Below, one piece after another: positions 35,887 to 45,050 of a DNA stretch of 64,000 nt. This DNA is from Shewanella sp. UCD-KL12. GTDB lineage: Bacteria > Pseudomonadota > Gammaproteobacteria > Enterobacterales > Shewanellaceae. The stretch covers positions 51,719-115,718 of the forward strand of contig NZ_MPHJ01000016.1 of the NCBI RefSeq assembly GCF_001957125.1, written 5' to 3'. How positions within the stretch are numbered: position 1 is the first letter of the stretch; each line of letters starts with the position of its first letter. The position numbers and the translations under genes were made by a program. The notes beneath the pieces were generated by a model. It saw nothing but the letters and a program-made list of their open reading frames with translations. It was not told the origin of the DNA and searched no databases.

Positions 35887-36348
35887 TTACAGCGCCTTAA
35901 GTAAGCTTTCACTCGAGTCAAAAATCTCTACGCCAACTATTTTAAAGTTTTCCAATTGAATGAGTGTCGCTTTATCTTTCTCACCAGGTAACATTTTCGT
36001 CGCCTCACCCTCTCTATCTAATCCGATAGGAAAAGGTAAGCCTTTCATTTGTGGAATAGCCACAAATTTGGCAATCAAAGACGGCATGCCACTGACATCG
36101 GCCACATATACTTGTTTTGCACTATCGAACTTTTCGTCAGCTGAAAGCGTTTCTAGTGCTTCCTTAATAATGTCGCCACCTTTCATGTTTCGGCTAAATA
36201 GCAGCACCTGGGTATTAGCGTTTACACCGATCTCATTTTCAAATTGATCTTGCAGTTCGATGGGCTTAACAAGATCGCCCTCGACATAAAATGAAGCCTG
36301 AGCAAAACCCACAAAAAATGTACAGATAAAAAAGATGATGGCTCTCAT
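35887..36348 (-). CDS. Exported thioredoxin-fold-like protein of unknown function
   Basis: A 153-residue protein with a signal peptide (MRAIIFFICTFFVGFAQA). The mature part has the strand-helix order of a thioredoxin-like fold (TQVLLFSRNMKGGDIIKEAL, FDSAKQVYVADVSGMPSLIAKFVAIPQMKG) but no CxxC. The start at 36348 was chosen over an upstream TTG because AGGAT precedes it and because it yields a normal signal peptide. In some Shewanella annotations relatives carry a dehydrogenase label that the sequence does not support. It is probably periplasmic; function unknown. Confidence 0.65.
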   Translation of the reverse strand: MRAIIFFICTFFVGFAQASFYVEGDLVKPIELQDQFENEIGVNANTQVLLFSRNMKGGDIIKEALETLSADEKFDSAKQVYVADVSGMPSLIAKFVAIPQMKGLPFPIGLDREGEATKMLPGEKDKATLIQLENFKIVGVEIFDSSESLLKAL

Positions 36349-36586
36349 GTTAACGATCCTTGCAATAGACAAATAGGAATAAAGAGTAACCTATCCCTCC
36401 CTATGCCACAGTAGTGACTTAGTCAATACATGATCTTCTTCACGCCAAATCTATGGCTACTCATATCCTTTGCCATATTTCACAGTAATAGCTAACAACT
36501 GCTAACAATTACAGTACAATTACCCAATAGGTATGAGGCTGAAAACCCAACAGTTATACCAATCAGTATAGAAATAGGAGATAGTT

Positions 36587-37420
36587 ATGCCTGAAGAGCA
36601 ACTGCAACAGGAACTCGAGCAACTACAGAATGTTTATACACTCATTACAGAATTTCTAGTGCAGTACAGCTTCCGTCTCGTGGGTGCGCTATTCATCTTC
36701 TTATTAGGGCTATGGATAGCTGCAAAAGTATCAAACTTAGTCACTCGTCAGTTTGATAAACATAATATCGATGTCACTCTCAGTAGCTTTGTCAGCAACT
36801 TAGTCCGCATACTGATTATCATCATGGTCGCCATTATAGCGCTCGGTAAGCTTGGAATAAGCATCACACCTATGGTGGCTGCTATTGGTGCCGCCTCTCT
36901 AGGCGCGGGACTTGCGATACAGGGGATGCTATCTAATTATGCAGCTGGCATTACTATTATCGTGACCCGTCCTTTCGTCATAGGAAACACCATCACAGTG
37001 AAAGAGGTCACTGGTGTGGTTCAAGATATCTTCCTAGGAATGACAGTGCTAACCAATGAAGAGGGAGAGCAGATAAACATTCCTAACAAGCATATCGTCG
37101 GTGAGGTGTTACACAACTCATTTGCTAACAAGCTGGTTGAAACTAAGTTTAATATCAATTACCAAGCAGATCCTGAACAGGTCACAGCACTTGCCACTCA
37201 ATTATTAACTGATAGCCCCAAGGTGTACCAAGAGAAAGGCATCCATGTAGGCATCAATGGCTTTAACAGTGTTGGGATTGAGATAGGTGTACGTTACTGG
37301 GTGCCAACCGAATCTTATTATCAAGACAAATACCACACTAACTTGACAATATTTAAGGCGCTTAAAGATGCAGGTATTGAGATCCCATGTCCAGTGAGAG
37401 AGGTACACATAGAACGTTAG
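36587..37420 (+). CDS. mscS: Small-conductance mechanosensitive channel, MscS family
   Basis: A 277-residue inner-membrane channel that opens under hypo-osmotic stress. Three transmembrane helices lie near residues 18-42, 60-80 and 88-115; TM3 has the Gly/Ala-rich pore helix GAASLGAGLAIQGMLSNYAAG. The cytosolic beta domain starts at RPFVIGNTITVKEVTG (about 127-142) and the C-terminal cage follows. Length is near E. coli MscS (286). AGGAG precedes the ATG. It stands alone with spacers on both sides. Confidence 0.93.
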   Translation: MPEEQLQQELEQLQNVYTLITEFLVQYSFRLVGALFIFLLGLWIAAKVSNLVTRQFDKHNIDVTLSSFVSNLVRILIIIMVAIIALGKLGISITPMVAAIGAASLGAGLAIQGMLSNYAAGITIIVTRPFVIGNTITVKEVTGVVQDIFLGMTVLTNEEGEQINIPNKHIVGEVLHNSFANKLVETKFNINYQADPEQVTALATQLLTDSPKVYQEKGIHVGINGFNSVGIEIGVRYWVPTESYYQDKYHTNLTIFKALKDAGIEIPCPVREVHIER

Positions 37421-37795
37421 CTCAAACACTGGTTAATTAGCATTGATTATTCTTTGGTGAGTTTATATCTCTTTCAGAAATAAGCTCATCAAAGTAAAAA
37501 ACACACCAAATAGTTTTAAAAATCGAAGAAAATAAACTAAAAGCCTTTTAAATCACCAAAATATCAGCCTGCACTCCTTACAAATCTCTAGCGATATAAA
37601 ATAAATCATCAAAGTTACTCAAATTAAATATTAATTAAACCTTAATGAACACTTAGGTTTCAGCCATATTGATAAGTAATTCGAATAATCATTATAAGAG
37701 ATACTCTATCGATCAAATTGCACCCAAACGCCAAAATGCACCCCATAGAAACAAAACACATAATGATTTTTAAATTTCCATTAGGGAGCACAAAA
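37421..37795. promoter_or_regulatory. Spacer upstream of the OmpA-family gene
   Basis: About 375 AT-rich bases. An imperfect stem at 37453-37495 (TTTGGTGAG / CTCATCAAA) may end the mscS transcript. The rest presumably holds a strong promoter and a long 5' leader for the outer-membrane protein gene. Two in-frame ATG codons upstream of 37796 are not used in my reading. Confidence 0.4.
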
Positions 37796-38815
37796 ATGAA
37801 AAAATCACTTCTAGCAATCGCACTAATGAGCACATTCTCATATGCAAATGCGGCAGATATTGATAACACTTGGTACTTAGGTGCTGGAGCTGGTCAAAGT
37901 AATTACGAGTCAGTCGAAGTGTCAAACGACCGTTTAGGTGATGACAGCGACTTAGCTTGGAACGCTATTGTTGGTTACCAGCTAAACAAATACTTCGCTA
38001 TCGAAGCAGGCTGGCAAGACCTTGGTACAGCTGATGACAACCATATGCGTACTGACATCGGACAGAGCATCGAAGTTGACGGTTTTACCTTAGGCATGGT
38101 CGGCACCCTTCCTCTTGATGAAAAGTGGTTCCTTACTGGTGAAGCTGGTGCTTATCAATACCACCTTGCACATCAAATGAATGCAGACAAATACGTTAGC
38201 GCTACAGATACCGCAGCCTACTTCGGCGCTGGTGTCGGTTACAACATTACTGACGCTTTATCTGTATCGGCTAAATACCGCCGCTTTGCAGGCATCGATG
38301 AGTCAGCATGGAATACGGCCAATATGGATGCACAAACGGTTGGCATCCAGATGACATACCGCTTTGGTGTTAAGCCAACTCAAACTGCTGCAGTGGTACT
38401 TCCAGCAGTAATTAAAGAGACTAAACCTGCACCTCGTCCAGAGCCAGTCTACGAAACAAAAGTAGAGAAGAGCAGCATCGCTGTCCTATTCGGTTTTGAC
38501 TCTTCAGAGCTAAGCAGCACAGCACAAGCTAAACTTGACGAAGTCGTTCGCATCTCCAAGAAAAATGACAGCGATGTCATTATGCTAAATGGCCAAGCCG
38601 ATAACCAAGGTGATGCAAGTTACAACCAAAAGCTATCAGAAGCGCGTGTACAACACGTTGAAGACTACCTGACTTCTCATGGTGTTGAAGTTCAAAAGCT
38701 AGAGAAGCAAGCTTCTGGCGAGCAGGATGCTCATGCAAACTCAACTAGAGAGCGTGCTTTAGAGCGTCGCGTGATCATCACTCTAACCAGTAAAACACAA
38801 GTTATTGCATCTTAA
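37796..38815 (+). CDS. OmpA-family outer-membrane protein
   Basis: A 339-residue protein with a signal peptide (MKKSLLAIALMSTFSYANA), an N-terminal 8-stranded barrel (WYLGAGAGQSNYESVEV to AVGIQMTYRFG, about residues 22-200) and a C-terminal OmpA/MotB peptidoglycan-binding domain (AVLFGFDSSELSSTAQAKLDEV, NGQADNQGDASYNQKLSEARVQHVEDYL, RALERRVIITL). The start at 37796 was chosen since AGGGAG stands upstream and the signal peptide begins there. Such proteins tie the outer membrane to the wall. Immediately downstream lies a CsrB-type RNA; in related bacteria OmpA genes are CsrA targets, but no link is shown here. Confidence 0.92.
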   Translation: MKKSLLAIALMSTFSYANAADIDNTWYLGAGAGQSNYESVEVSNDRLGDDSDLAWNAIVGYQLNKYFAIEAGWQDLGTADDNHMRTDIGQSIEVDGFTLGMVGTLPLDEKWFLTGEAGAYQYHLAHQMNADKYVSATDTAAYFGAGVGYNITDALSVSAKYRRFAGIDESAWNTANMDAQTVGIQMTYRFGVKPTQTAAVVLPAVIKETKPAPRPEPVYETKVEKSSIAVLFGFDSSELSSTAQAKLDEVVRISKKNDSDVIMLNGQADNQGDASYNQKLSEARVQHVEDYLTSHGVEVQKLEKQASGEQDAHANSTRERALERRVIITLTSKTQVIAS

Positions 38816-38860
38816 ACTTCTGACAGCCAAGGATCGGCTATCAGCGTGTTAGCGCACAGT

Positions 38861-39565
38861 AATGTCAGAATATATGGACCCGAAAACTCTAGGATTGAGT
38901 ATCTGACATTGAATGGATTCATTTTCTCTAGATAGGGAATACTAGAGGCCAGGAGGCAAGCTTATTTGGAAAATAGGCTGATATATATAGGGATGTAGCA
39001 CTGCTTAAAGGAATGGTGCACGGCACCGTACAACAGGAAAGTTAACTCAATTGATCAATAAGATATTGAGCGCAGTGAATTAAATCAGGAAAGATGAACT
39101 TAGGCTTAAGCAGGAAGCGATGAACACAGGATGTGTTAGCCACTCATAACATGGAAAGTGTTGGCAACATGGATGACTAACTTCAACAAAGCAGGATGCT
39201 ACCAGTGATAGGAAGAGCTGGATCGAAGTGAATCTTAATAAACGATGAATGTGTACCAGATACGGATAAAAGTTCAAATGGGTAGGATGCCCATGCCTTG
39301 GTGAGTAGCTGCTTGGCAGTAAAACAAGATGGAACTTTAAATGGATTTAAGCTACACGGAAAGAGCGCTCTAACGAGTTACAGTACAGAAAAGGACGGCA
39401 TATATCTCAGGTATATGGTCAGCGAGAGTAGAAGCAGGAAGCTTCTAACTCTATCGCTTATGGAGTATCACTCATATGAGTATACAGCTAATTTATCCCT
39501 CTTAATCTCGTCCGTAGATTAAGATGCAAGTTTGTGACCCCTAAGGCCAAGGATCGGCCTTTTTT
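38861..39565 (+). ncRNA. csrB: CsrB/RsmB-type CsrA-sequestering regulatory RNA
   Basis: About 700 bases with no supported ORF hold roughly 25 GGA triplets, many of them in hairpin loops: GCCAGGAGGC (38948), AACACAGGATGTGTT (39123-39137), AACATGGAAAGTGTT (39148-39162), AGCAGGATGCT (39190-39200), ATGGGTAGGATGCCCAT (39278-39294) and TAGAAGCAGGAAGCTTCTA (39429-39447), plus AAC-AGGAAA-GTT and ATC-AGGAAA-GAT. It ends in an intrinsic terminator whose loop also carries AGGA. This is the architecture of CsrB/RsmB RNAs, which titrate the translational repressor CsrA. The 5' end is uncertain; a 9-bp long-range stem (38861-38869 with 38902-38910) suggests it lies near 38860. It is longer than the about 370-nt E. 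coli CsrB. Confidence 0.85.
39543..39565 (+). terminator. Terminator of the CsrB-like RNA
   Basis: A 6-bp GC-rich stem AAGGCC/GGCCTT closes the loop AAGGATC and runs into six T residues. A nearly identical hairpin without T-tract, AGCCAAGGATCGGCT, sits at 38825-38839 right after the OmpA-family stop codon. Confidence 0.9.
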
Positions 39566-39642
39566 CACACCACATCTCTATGATGAAATCTTATTTTCAT
39601 CTATAGTCAATCAGTTACTGGACATTATCACTGAGCAGCTGG

Positions 39643-40578
39643 ATGCCACTTAAAAGAAACTTCGATCTACTTAAAGGCTCAGACCTTAATTTACTTATCG
39701 CTTTATCTGTTCTACTTAAAGAAGCGCACGTAACTAAAGCAGCTAAAGAGTTGGGCTTATCGCAGTCTGCAATGAGTCAGGTATTAAAACGTCTCAGGTT
39801 AATGTTTTCAGATCCTTTATTGGTAAAGCGCCACAATGGTATGACTCTGACCAGTAAAGCTGTATCCATTGAGCTAGAACTTAAGCCCCTGCTTAATAGA
39901 GTTGTAGAGCTATTAGAAAGTGATGATTTCAATCCACTAACAGCTCAAGGTCGAATACGCTTTATTATGAATGATGCAACGGCTCAACTTTGTATCGCGC
40001 CGCTGCTATCTCGTATGCAACAGCTGGCTCCGCAACTTGAAATAGAGTATCTAACACAGCGCCGGGATGGCTTTCAATTGCTTCGTAGAGGCCAGTTGGA
40101 TCTCATTGTAGGCTTTTATGATAATGTCCCAAAACCACTGAAAAGTGAGGTTATTGCCAAGGCTCCCTGGCAGATGTTGAGTTTACATCATGGTTCAGAA
40201 TCAGAGCTAAAAAGTAATGATAATGGATTGAAGCTATTGCGCTATCAATATCAAGAGCATAATCAGATCCATGTAATCAATGCACTGAAAAAAATTAATG
40301 CTGAGGAAGCCAGTTATGCGTTAACCTCCGGCTCTCTATCAACCATGATCCAAGCGCTGATAACCAAAAATACTGCCACCTTAATCCCCCACTACACCAC
40401 AAAAACGCTGAAAGCGTATTGTGCGGAAGATTTTAACTGGCAGGGAGAACCTATCGACCTTGAACTCAAGCTCTGTTGGAACCCCCATACCCGGCATGCA
40501 GAGTTGCATAAATGGTTCAGGCAGCAGATAGCAGAAGTTCTGCAACAAAATATCTCACTAAAAAGCAGCTCATTATGA
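39643..40578 (+). CDS. LysR-family regulator (first of a coupled pair)
   Basis: A 311-residue LysR regulator whose N-terminus reads DLNLLIALSVLLKEAHVTKAAKELGLSQSAMSQVLKRLRLMFSDPLLVKRHNGMTLT. This places it in the NodD/LeuO-like branch (DLNLL start, SQSAMSQ recognition helix). The effector domain spans about residues 95-300. Its last four bases overlap the next LysR gene (ATGA), so both proteins are made from one message. It begins about 80 bases after the CsrB-like terminator. No target gene is evident nearby, apart from possible autoregulation. Confidence 0.88.
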   Translation: MPLKRNFDLLKGSDLNLLIALSVLLKEAHVTKAAKELGLSQSAMSQVLKRLRLMFSDPLLVKRHNGMTLTSKAVSIELELKPLLNRVVELLESDDFNPLTAQGRIRFIMNDATAQLCIAPLLSRMQQLAPQLEIEYLTQRRDGFQLLRRGQLDLIVGFYDNVPKPLKSEVIAKAPWQMLSLHHGSESELKSNDNGLKLLRYQYQEHNQIHVINALKKINAEEASYALTSGSLSTMIQALITKNTATLIPHYTTKTLKAYCAEDFNWQGEPIDLELKLCWNPHTRHAELHKWFRQQIAEVLQQNISLKSSSL

Positions 40579-41501
40579 ATCATTCAGATCTAAAAATTAT
40601 TCAGGCTTGTGACCTTAACTTGCTATTAAGCTTAGCCATACTGATTGAGGAGCAAAGTGTCTCTAAGAGTGCTGAAAGATTAGATATATCGCAGCCAGCT
40701 ATGAGCCAGAACTTGAAGAAGTTGCGAAACCTCTTCGATGTCCCTCTTTTTGTAAAGAAAGGGCAAGGGATCATGGCAACCGAGAAGGCAAACGCCCTAC
40801 TCCCAGAACTTAAAGAGTTGCTGCAGTTAAGTAGCAGACTCATATTACAAGAGCCATTTGATCCAGCTGAAAGTCATGGCGTTATTCGTATCTCCTTCGT
40901 CGATGACCTCACCCAATCTTTAGTGCCATTAATGCTCGAAAAGATCATTAAAGAAGCCCCCAATGTTGAACTTGAGTTTATTCATAAACCTAAAGATATC
41001 TTTCAAATGTTGGAGACAGGCGAGCTTGATATTGCAGCAGCGGGCACTGAAGATGCCCCCGCCAATATCTATGGACGCCATATTAGTGAAGAAAGCTATT
41101 GCGGTGCGGTCGCTAAACATCATCCTCTTGCTAAAGTGAATAACCCCAGCTTAGCGAAAGTACTCTCTTTTGAAACTTGCGAATACTCATCGGCAAACCT
41201 TGTTGAGTCTGAAGTTAATCATTTTATCAGCCAACGTAATTTAACCAGAAAAGTCACCTTTTTAAGTAACTCCATGATAGTGATGTTAAATGGTTTACTA
41301 GCGGGTAAGCATGTAGGCTTTATTCCAGAGCGAACCTTTCAAGATCCTTACTGGAGCCAGCACCTCACTAGAGTGCCTATTGATGGATTACCTACAATGG
41401 AAGGCACACTATACTGGCATGCCCGAGTTCATCGCGATCCATTAATTCAGTGGTTCAAAGATTACTGCCTAGAAATAACGACTAAGCATAGAGCCCAATA
41501 A
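40575..41501 (+). CDS. LysR-family regulator (second of a coupled pair)
   Basis: A 308-residue LysR regulator (ACDLNLLLSLAILIEEQSVSKSAERLDISQPAMSQNLKKLRNLFDVPLFVKKGQGIMATEKA), similar in layout to the preceding protein, so the pair probably arose by duplication. The start ATG at 40575 overlaps the previous stop; the reading frame is open upstream but that part belongs to the other gene. Adjacent coupled LysR genes may form heteromers or act on a shared promoter. Target and ligand are unknown. Confidence 0.87.
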   Translation: MNHSDLKIIQACDLNLLLSLAILIEEQSVSKSAERLDISQPAMSQNLKKLRNLFDVPLFVKKGQGIMATEKANALLPELKELLQLSSRLILQEPFDPAESHGVIRISFVDDLTQSLVPLMLEKIIKEAPNVELEFIHKPKDIFQMLETGELDIAAAGTEDAPANIYGRHISEESYCGAVAKHHPLAKVNNPSLAKVLSFETCEYSSANLVESEVNHFISQRNLTRKVTFLSNSMIVMLNGLLAGKHVGFIPERTFQDPYWSQHLTRVPIDGLPTMEGTLYWHARVHRDPLIQWFKDYCLEITTKHRAQ

Positions 41502-41518
41502 GTACTCATATTTTATGT

Positions 41519-42403
41519 TTATAATCCTCTCTGCCACTCTTGCCTGAGTCCACTCTGCGTCGGCTGGTTAATCGCTTGCTCAACTTGAGCAAGCAGCTTT
41601 GCTTTATCTCGGCCCAAAATCCCTTTTAAGACTAAATAGTTTGAGGCATGATCGGACCTAAATACGGTTTTATTAAGCGCTAAACCATCCAAAAGTGTAT
41701 GCATCTCTTTGAATAGGCCTAGCTGATCAGGCAATTGAAAATGACCATCAAACTGCTTATCCATACGCTCAGTACCTAAAGGTAGCGTAACCACTAAAGT
41801 CGATAGAAACTCTGGCTGTGCCTCATTCATCAACCTCGCAGAGTTAACTGCATGCTGATGGGATAGTTCACTGCCCCCCAGCCCGTTGAGTATCATTACC
41901 GAAGACTTAAGTCCAGCGGCTTTTATCTTTAGTAGGGCTTCCAATGATGACTCATAGGTCTCGCCCTTTTCTATGCGTTTGAGTACCTCATCATCACCAC
42001 TCTCACAACCAATATAAAGTAAAGATAGGCCAAGCTCTTTTAACCTAGCGAGTTGCTCTACGCTCTTCCCTTTCAAATTTCGCGGCAAACAATAACTACT
42101 AATTCGGGTCACCTGCGGGAGTTGCTCTTTTATCAACAAGCAGATCTCCTCTAGCCGATTAAAAGGCAAGCTCATTGCATCACCGTCGGCTAAAAAAACA
42201 CGGCTAACACTCGCGCCGTTATAAGCTACCGCCTTAATCTCTTCAGCTATTTTATCCAGTTTCTGAGCGCGAAAACGTTTCTGCGGTGCAGTATACATAT
42301 CGCAAAAACTGCATCGATTCCAACTGCAACCATTGGTGACCTGTAAAATAAGTGACTTCCACTCCGATGGGGGTCGAAACACAGGCTCTATATAATTTAA
42401 CAC
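41519..42403 (-). CDS. Radical SAM protein
   Basis: A 294-residue protein with the iron-sulfur ligation motif CSWNRCSFCDMY (Cx3-4Cx2C pattern, about residues 26-37). The core follows with FLADGDAMSLP, ISSYCLPRNLKGK and YIGCESGDDEVLKRIEKG, typical of B12-free radical SAM enzymes of the Elp3/HemN-like group. SAM cleavage is expected; the substrate is unknown. Start is GTG with GGAGGGGT immediately upstream. Nothing in the context suggests a pathway. Confidence 0.88.
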   Translation of the reverse strand: MLNYIEPVFRPPSEWKSLILQVTNGCSWNRCSFCDMYTAPQKRFRAQKLDKIAEEIKAVAYNGASVSRVFLADGDAMSLPFNRLEEICLLIKEQLPQVTRISSYCLPRNLKGKSVEQLARLKELGLSLLYIGCESGDDEVLKRIEKGETYESSLEALLKIKAAGLKSSVMILNGLGGSELSHQHAVNSARLMNEAQPEFLSTLVVTLPLGTERMDKQFDGHFQLPDQLGLFKEMHTLLDGLALNKTVFRSDHASNYLVLKGILGRDKAKLLAQVEQAINQPTQSGLRQEWQRGL

Positions 42404-42620
42404 TCACCCCTCCTAATTTAGCTATCACTGAAAAATCGTGAGAAAGTTCACAACTTTTCATCTTTATACCTACAAAGGTATATAAATTGATTCAGTTCAA
42501 TTTTCATTCAAGTATCTAGTGCTAATATGAGTGCTGTCTAATCTTCAGTTTGAGATCAGATAAGCACATTATTGTGCAAACAGTCAGGCAGCATCGGCCT
42601 GCATACGTAAAGATAAAAAT

Positions 42621-42866
42621 ATGCAAATAGCACAACAACTGCAAGATAGGCGAACTCGCCCTCTAGAGCAAAGCGAACATTGGCAATTGATGAATGCGGA
42701 GCAAAAGATGGCACTCTACAGCCTACACCGATTTGGTTATCGGCTGTTGTTTGTCCGCCATTTGTCTTCTGGACCTTTAGCCGTGATCGCTCAACAGAGT
42801 AAGCTCGCCACAATCAATTGCCATGGCGACATTGATTATCAAGCTAAGGTTCAACTCAGGGATTAA
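42621..42866 (+). CDS. Small conserved-looking protein of unknown function
   Basis: An 81-residue basic, soluble protein (QSEHWQLMNAEQKMALYSLHRFGYRLLFVRHLSSGPLAVIAQQSKLATINCHGDIDYQ). It is divergent from the radical SAM gene with a 217-base spacer and followed by a strong terminator, which supports a real gene. No family was recognised and no start-codon ribosome site is obvious. Confidence 0.55.
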   Translation: MQIAQQLQDRRTRPLEQSEHWQLMNAEQKMALYSLHRFGYRLLFVRHLSSGPLAVIAQQSKLATINCHGDIDYQAKVQLRD

Positions 42867-42893
42867 CCTCTGCTCTTGAGGTTTGCCTAAAAG

Positions 42894-42934
42894 GGAGCGC
42901 ATGAGACTGATATAGCATCATGCGCTCCTTTTAT
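42894..42934. terminator. Bidirectional terminator
   Basis: The stem AGGAGCGCATGA / TCATGCGCTCCT (with a long loop) runs into T residues to the right. It separates the small gene from the convergent acetyltransferase gene. Confidence 0.75.
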
Positions 42935-43390
42935 TTAGTTGCGTTTGAACAACATATCCAGATGAGGGATCCCATCTTCTAGGTACATCTCAGAAACAGG
43001 TTCAAAACCCATCTTCTGATAAAAACTTTTAAGATACTCTTGTCCACCTAGCTGAATATTTTCAGCTGGCCAATGACGGCGTGCAACTGTCATCGATTCC
43101 GTCATCAACTGATGAGCAACCCCAGCACCTCTAGCTTGCTCTGCCACAGCGACACGGCCAATACTCACCTCAGGATAACTCACACCAGGCGCTAAGACCC
43201 GCGCGTAGGCAACGATATCACCTAAAGGATTTCGACCGAGAATATGACGGGTTTCAGGATGGCGATCTTTATCATCTAACTCTGGGTAGGGGCAGTTTTG
43301 CTCAACCACAAAAATATCAACCCTAAGCTTCATCACCTCATATAACTCGTCCACTGAGAGCGCATTAAATGCTAACTCACTCCACTGCAT
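42935..43390 (-). CDS. elaA: ElaA-like GNAT acetyltransferase
   Basis: A 151-residue GNAT-fold acetyltransferase. The N-terminal LRVDIFVVEQNCPYPELDDKDRHPETRHILG is the ElaA family signature, followed by the acetyl-CoA loop VAVAEQARGAGVAHQLM and LGGQEYLKSFYQKMGF. GGAG lies upstream of the ATG. It acts in the cytosol; the acceptor substrate is unknown. It is followed on the same strand by no clear partner; the multidrug pump operon lies upstream. Confidence 0.88.
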   Translation of the reverse strand: MQWSELAFNALSVDELYEVMKLRVDIFVVEQNCPYPELDDKDRHPETRHILGRNPLGDIVAYARVLAPGVSYPEVSIGRVAVAEQARGAGVAHQLMTESMTVARRHWPAENIQLGGQEYLKSFYQKMGFEPVSEMYLEDGIPHLDMLFKRN

Positions 43391-43458
43391 TGCTATTCTC
43401 CAGCTCGGTAAAAGATCAGTCTATCACATAGGTTCATAATCTATTCTGGCAAATATAA

Positions 43459-45048
43459 CTAAGATGTTTTAGCTGGCTTCCTGATTGACAAAACAGCGAT
43501 CACTGCGATGAGCAAAAGTGCAGCCATCAAGAAAAACACATCGTTATAGGCCTGAATATAGGCTTGCTGCGTCATCGTCTGACTCAACATGGCATGGGCT
43601 TGTGACGATGCAGTTACAGGATCAGAGCCCGCCTGAGTAAATACGCTGGCAGTTTGATTAAAATAATCATTGGCCAATGGGCTCACCGCTGGCAAGGTTT
43701 CCTTTATATTGGCTAAATGCTCTCTGGACAAGTTATCTGTCATGGTTGCCACTAAGGCAATGCCGCATGCACCACCTAAGTTGCGCATCACATTTAGCAC
43801 AGTCGATGCAGAAGCATTTTCATGGGGCTTAATATGCATAGTGGCTATGATGCCTATGGGCACTAAAATAAATGGCTGACCTAAAGCTCGGACAATTTGC
43901 GAGGCTATCATCTGCTCACCAGCAAAGTCGGCACTCATATGGCTATTCATGTAATAACTTAAAGAGAACATAGCAAAACCGAATGCCGCTAAATAACGAC
44001 CATCAAAACGTTCCATAAGCTTAGGAACAAAAGGCAGTACCAGTAACTGGGGAAAGCCCATCCACATGATCACTTCACCAATCTCCAACGGACTATAATC
44101 ATGGATCTGCGACAGATAGAGGGGGATCATATATATCGCCCCAAACAACGCCATACCAAGTAGAAAGTACGCCACAGTAGAGATCGCAAAATCCCTCTGT
44201 CCCAATAACCTAAGGTTTACCAACGGCTCTTTCTTTTTCAGCTGAATATAGATAAAAAGAGCGATGTTAATTGCAGCAATTATGCTTAAATCACGAATTA
44301 AATCTGAGCCAAACCAGTCCTTACGGTTCCCCTCCTCCAGCACAACCTCTAGGCATCCCATACCTAAGGCCATGGTGATGATTCCCGAAAGATCCATATT
44401 CTTCAGCTTATCCCAAATCACGGGCTTCTTCTCTAGGCCATAGGCAAGCATGGCCATCACCAACAATCCAGGAGGCACATTGATATAGAAAAGATAATGC
44501 CAGCTAAACTGCTCGGTAAGCCAGCCACCCAGCGTGGGGCCGATTGATGGGGCAAAAGTCGCCGTCACACCGAATAATGCCATTCCGATTGATCGTTTAT
44601 TATCGGGTAGAAACTCTAAAATCAGTCTAAACGCTAGAGGAATTAACGCGCCACCGAAAAAGCCTTGTAGCGCCCTAAAGGCGATCATCGACTCTAGATT
44701 CCAGGCCATAGAGCACAATAGTGATGAAACGATAAAAAGTGAGGTCGTCCACAGCAAGTAGCGGCGTACCGATAACCCCTGGCTCAGCCAGCCAGAAAGC
44801 GGGATGGCTATCATCTCGGCGACCAGATACGCCGTCGCGATCCATGAGCCTTCTTCAAGCGTCGCACCTAAGCTGCCCTGGATCTCTTTCATTGAGGCAT
44901 TGGTTATCTGGATATCCAGAATTGCCATAAAGGCGCCGATAAGGCCACCAAACACGGCAATCCAAGCCCTACGGCTACCCCGCTCATAACCCTGTGGCTG
45001 ATGCTCTACTGAAGCTAAGTTCGATGCGCTTGATGTTGCTGCGGTCAT
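43459..45048 (-). CDS. emrB: DHA2-family multidrug MFS transporter (EmrB-type)
   Basis: A 529-residue inner-membrane pump with 14 predicted transmembrane helices. Features: AWIAVFGGLIGAFMAILDIQITNASMKEIQGSLG at the N-terminus, the antiporter motif C-like GPTLGGWLTEQFSWHYLFYINVPPG, and GRYLAAFGFAM. Members expel hydrophobic toxins with a periplasmic adaptor and TolC. It starts three bases after the EmrA-type gene stops, one operon. Confidence 0.92.
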   Translation of the reverse strand: MTAATSSASNLASVEHQPQGYERGSRRAWIAVFGGLIGAFMAILDIQITNASMKEIQGSLGATLEEGSWIATAYLVAEMIAIPLSGWLSQGLSVRRYLLWTTSLFIVSSLLCSMAWNLESMIAFRALQGFFGGALIPLAFRLILEFLPDNKRSIGMALFGVTATFAPSIGPTLGGWLTEQFSWHYLFYINVPPGLLVMAMLAYGLEKKPVIWDKLKNMDLSGIITMALGMGCLEVVLEEGNRKDWFGSDLIRDLSIIAAINIALFIYIQLKKKEPLVNLRLLGQRDFAISTVAYFLLGMALFGAIYMIPLYLSQIHDYSPLEIGEVIMWMGFPQLLVLPFVPKLMERFDGRYLAAFGFAMFSLSYYMNSHMSADFAGEQMIASQIVRALGQPFILVPIGIIATMHIKPHENASASTVLNVMRNLGGACGIALVATMTDNLSREHLANIKETLPAVSPLANDYFNQTASVFTQAGSDPVTASSQAHAMLSQTMTQQAYIQAYNDVFFLMAALLLIAVIAVLSIRKPAKTS

Positions 45049-45050
45049 GA

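Noticed and set aside
39298..39522. 74-codon reading frame inside the CsrB-like region
   Set aside because: It runs through the GGA hairpins and has no protein-like composition; the RNA structure explains the sequence better.
38821..39642. Protein-coding remnant or transposon in the gap after the OmpA-family gene
   Set aside because: No frame is open over a meaningful length; repeated AGGA hairpins and a terminator fit a regulatory RNA.
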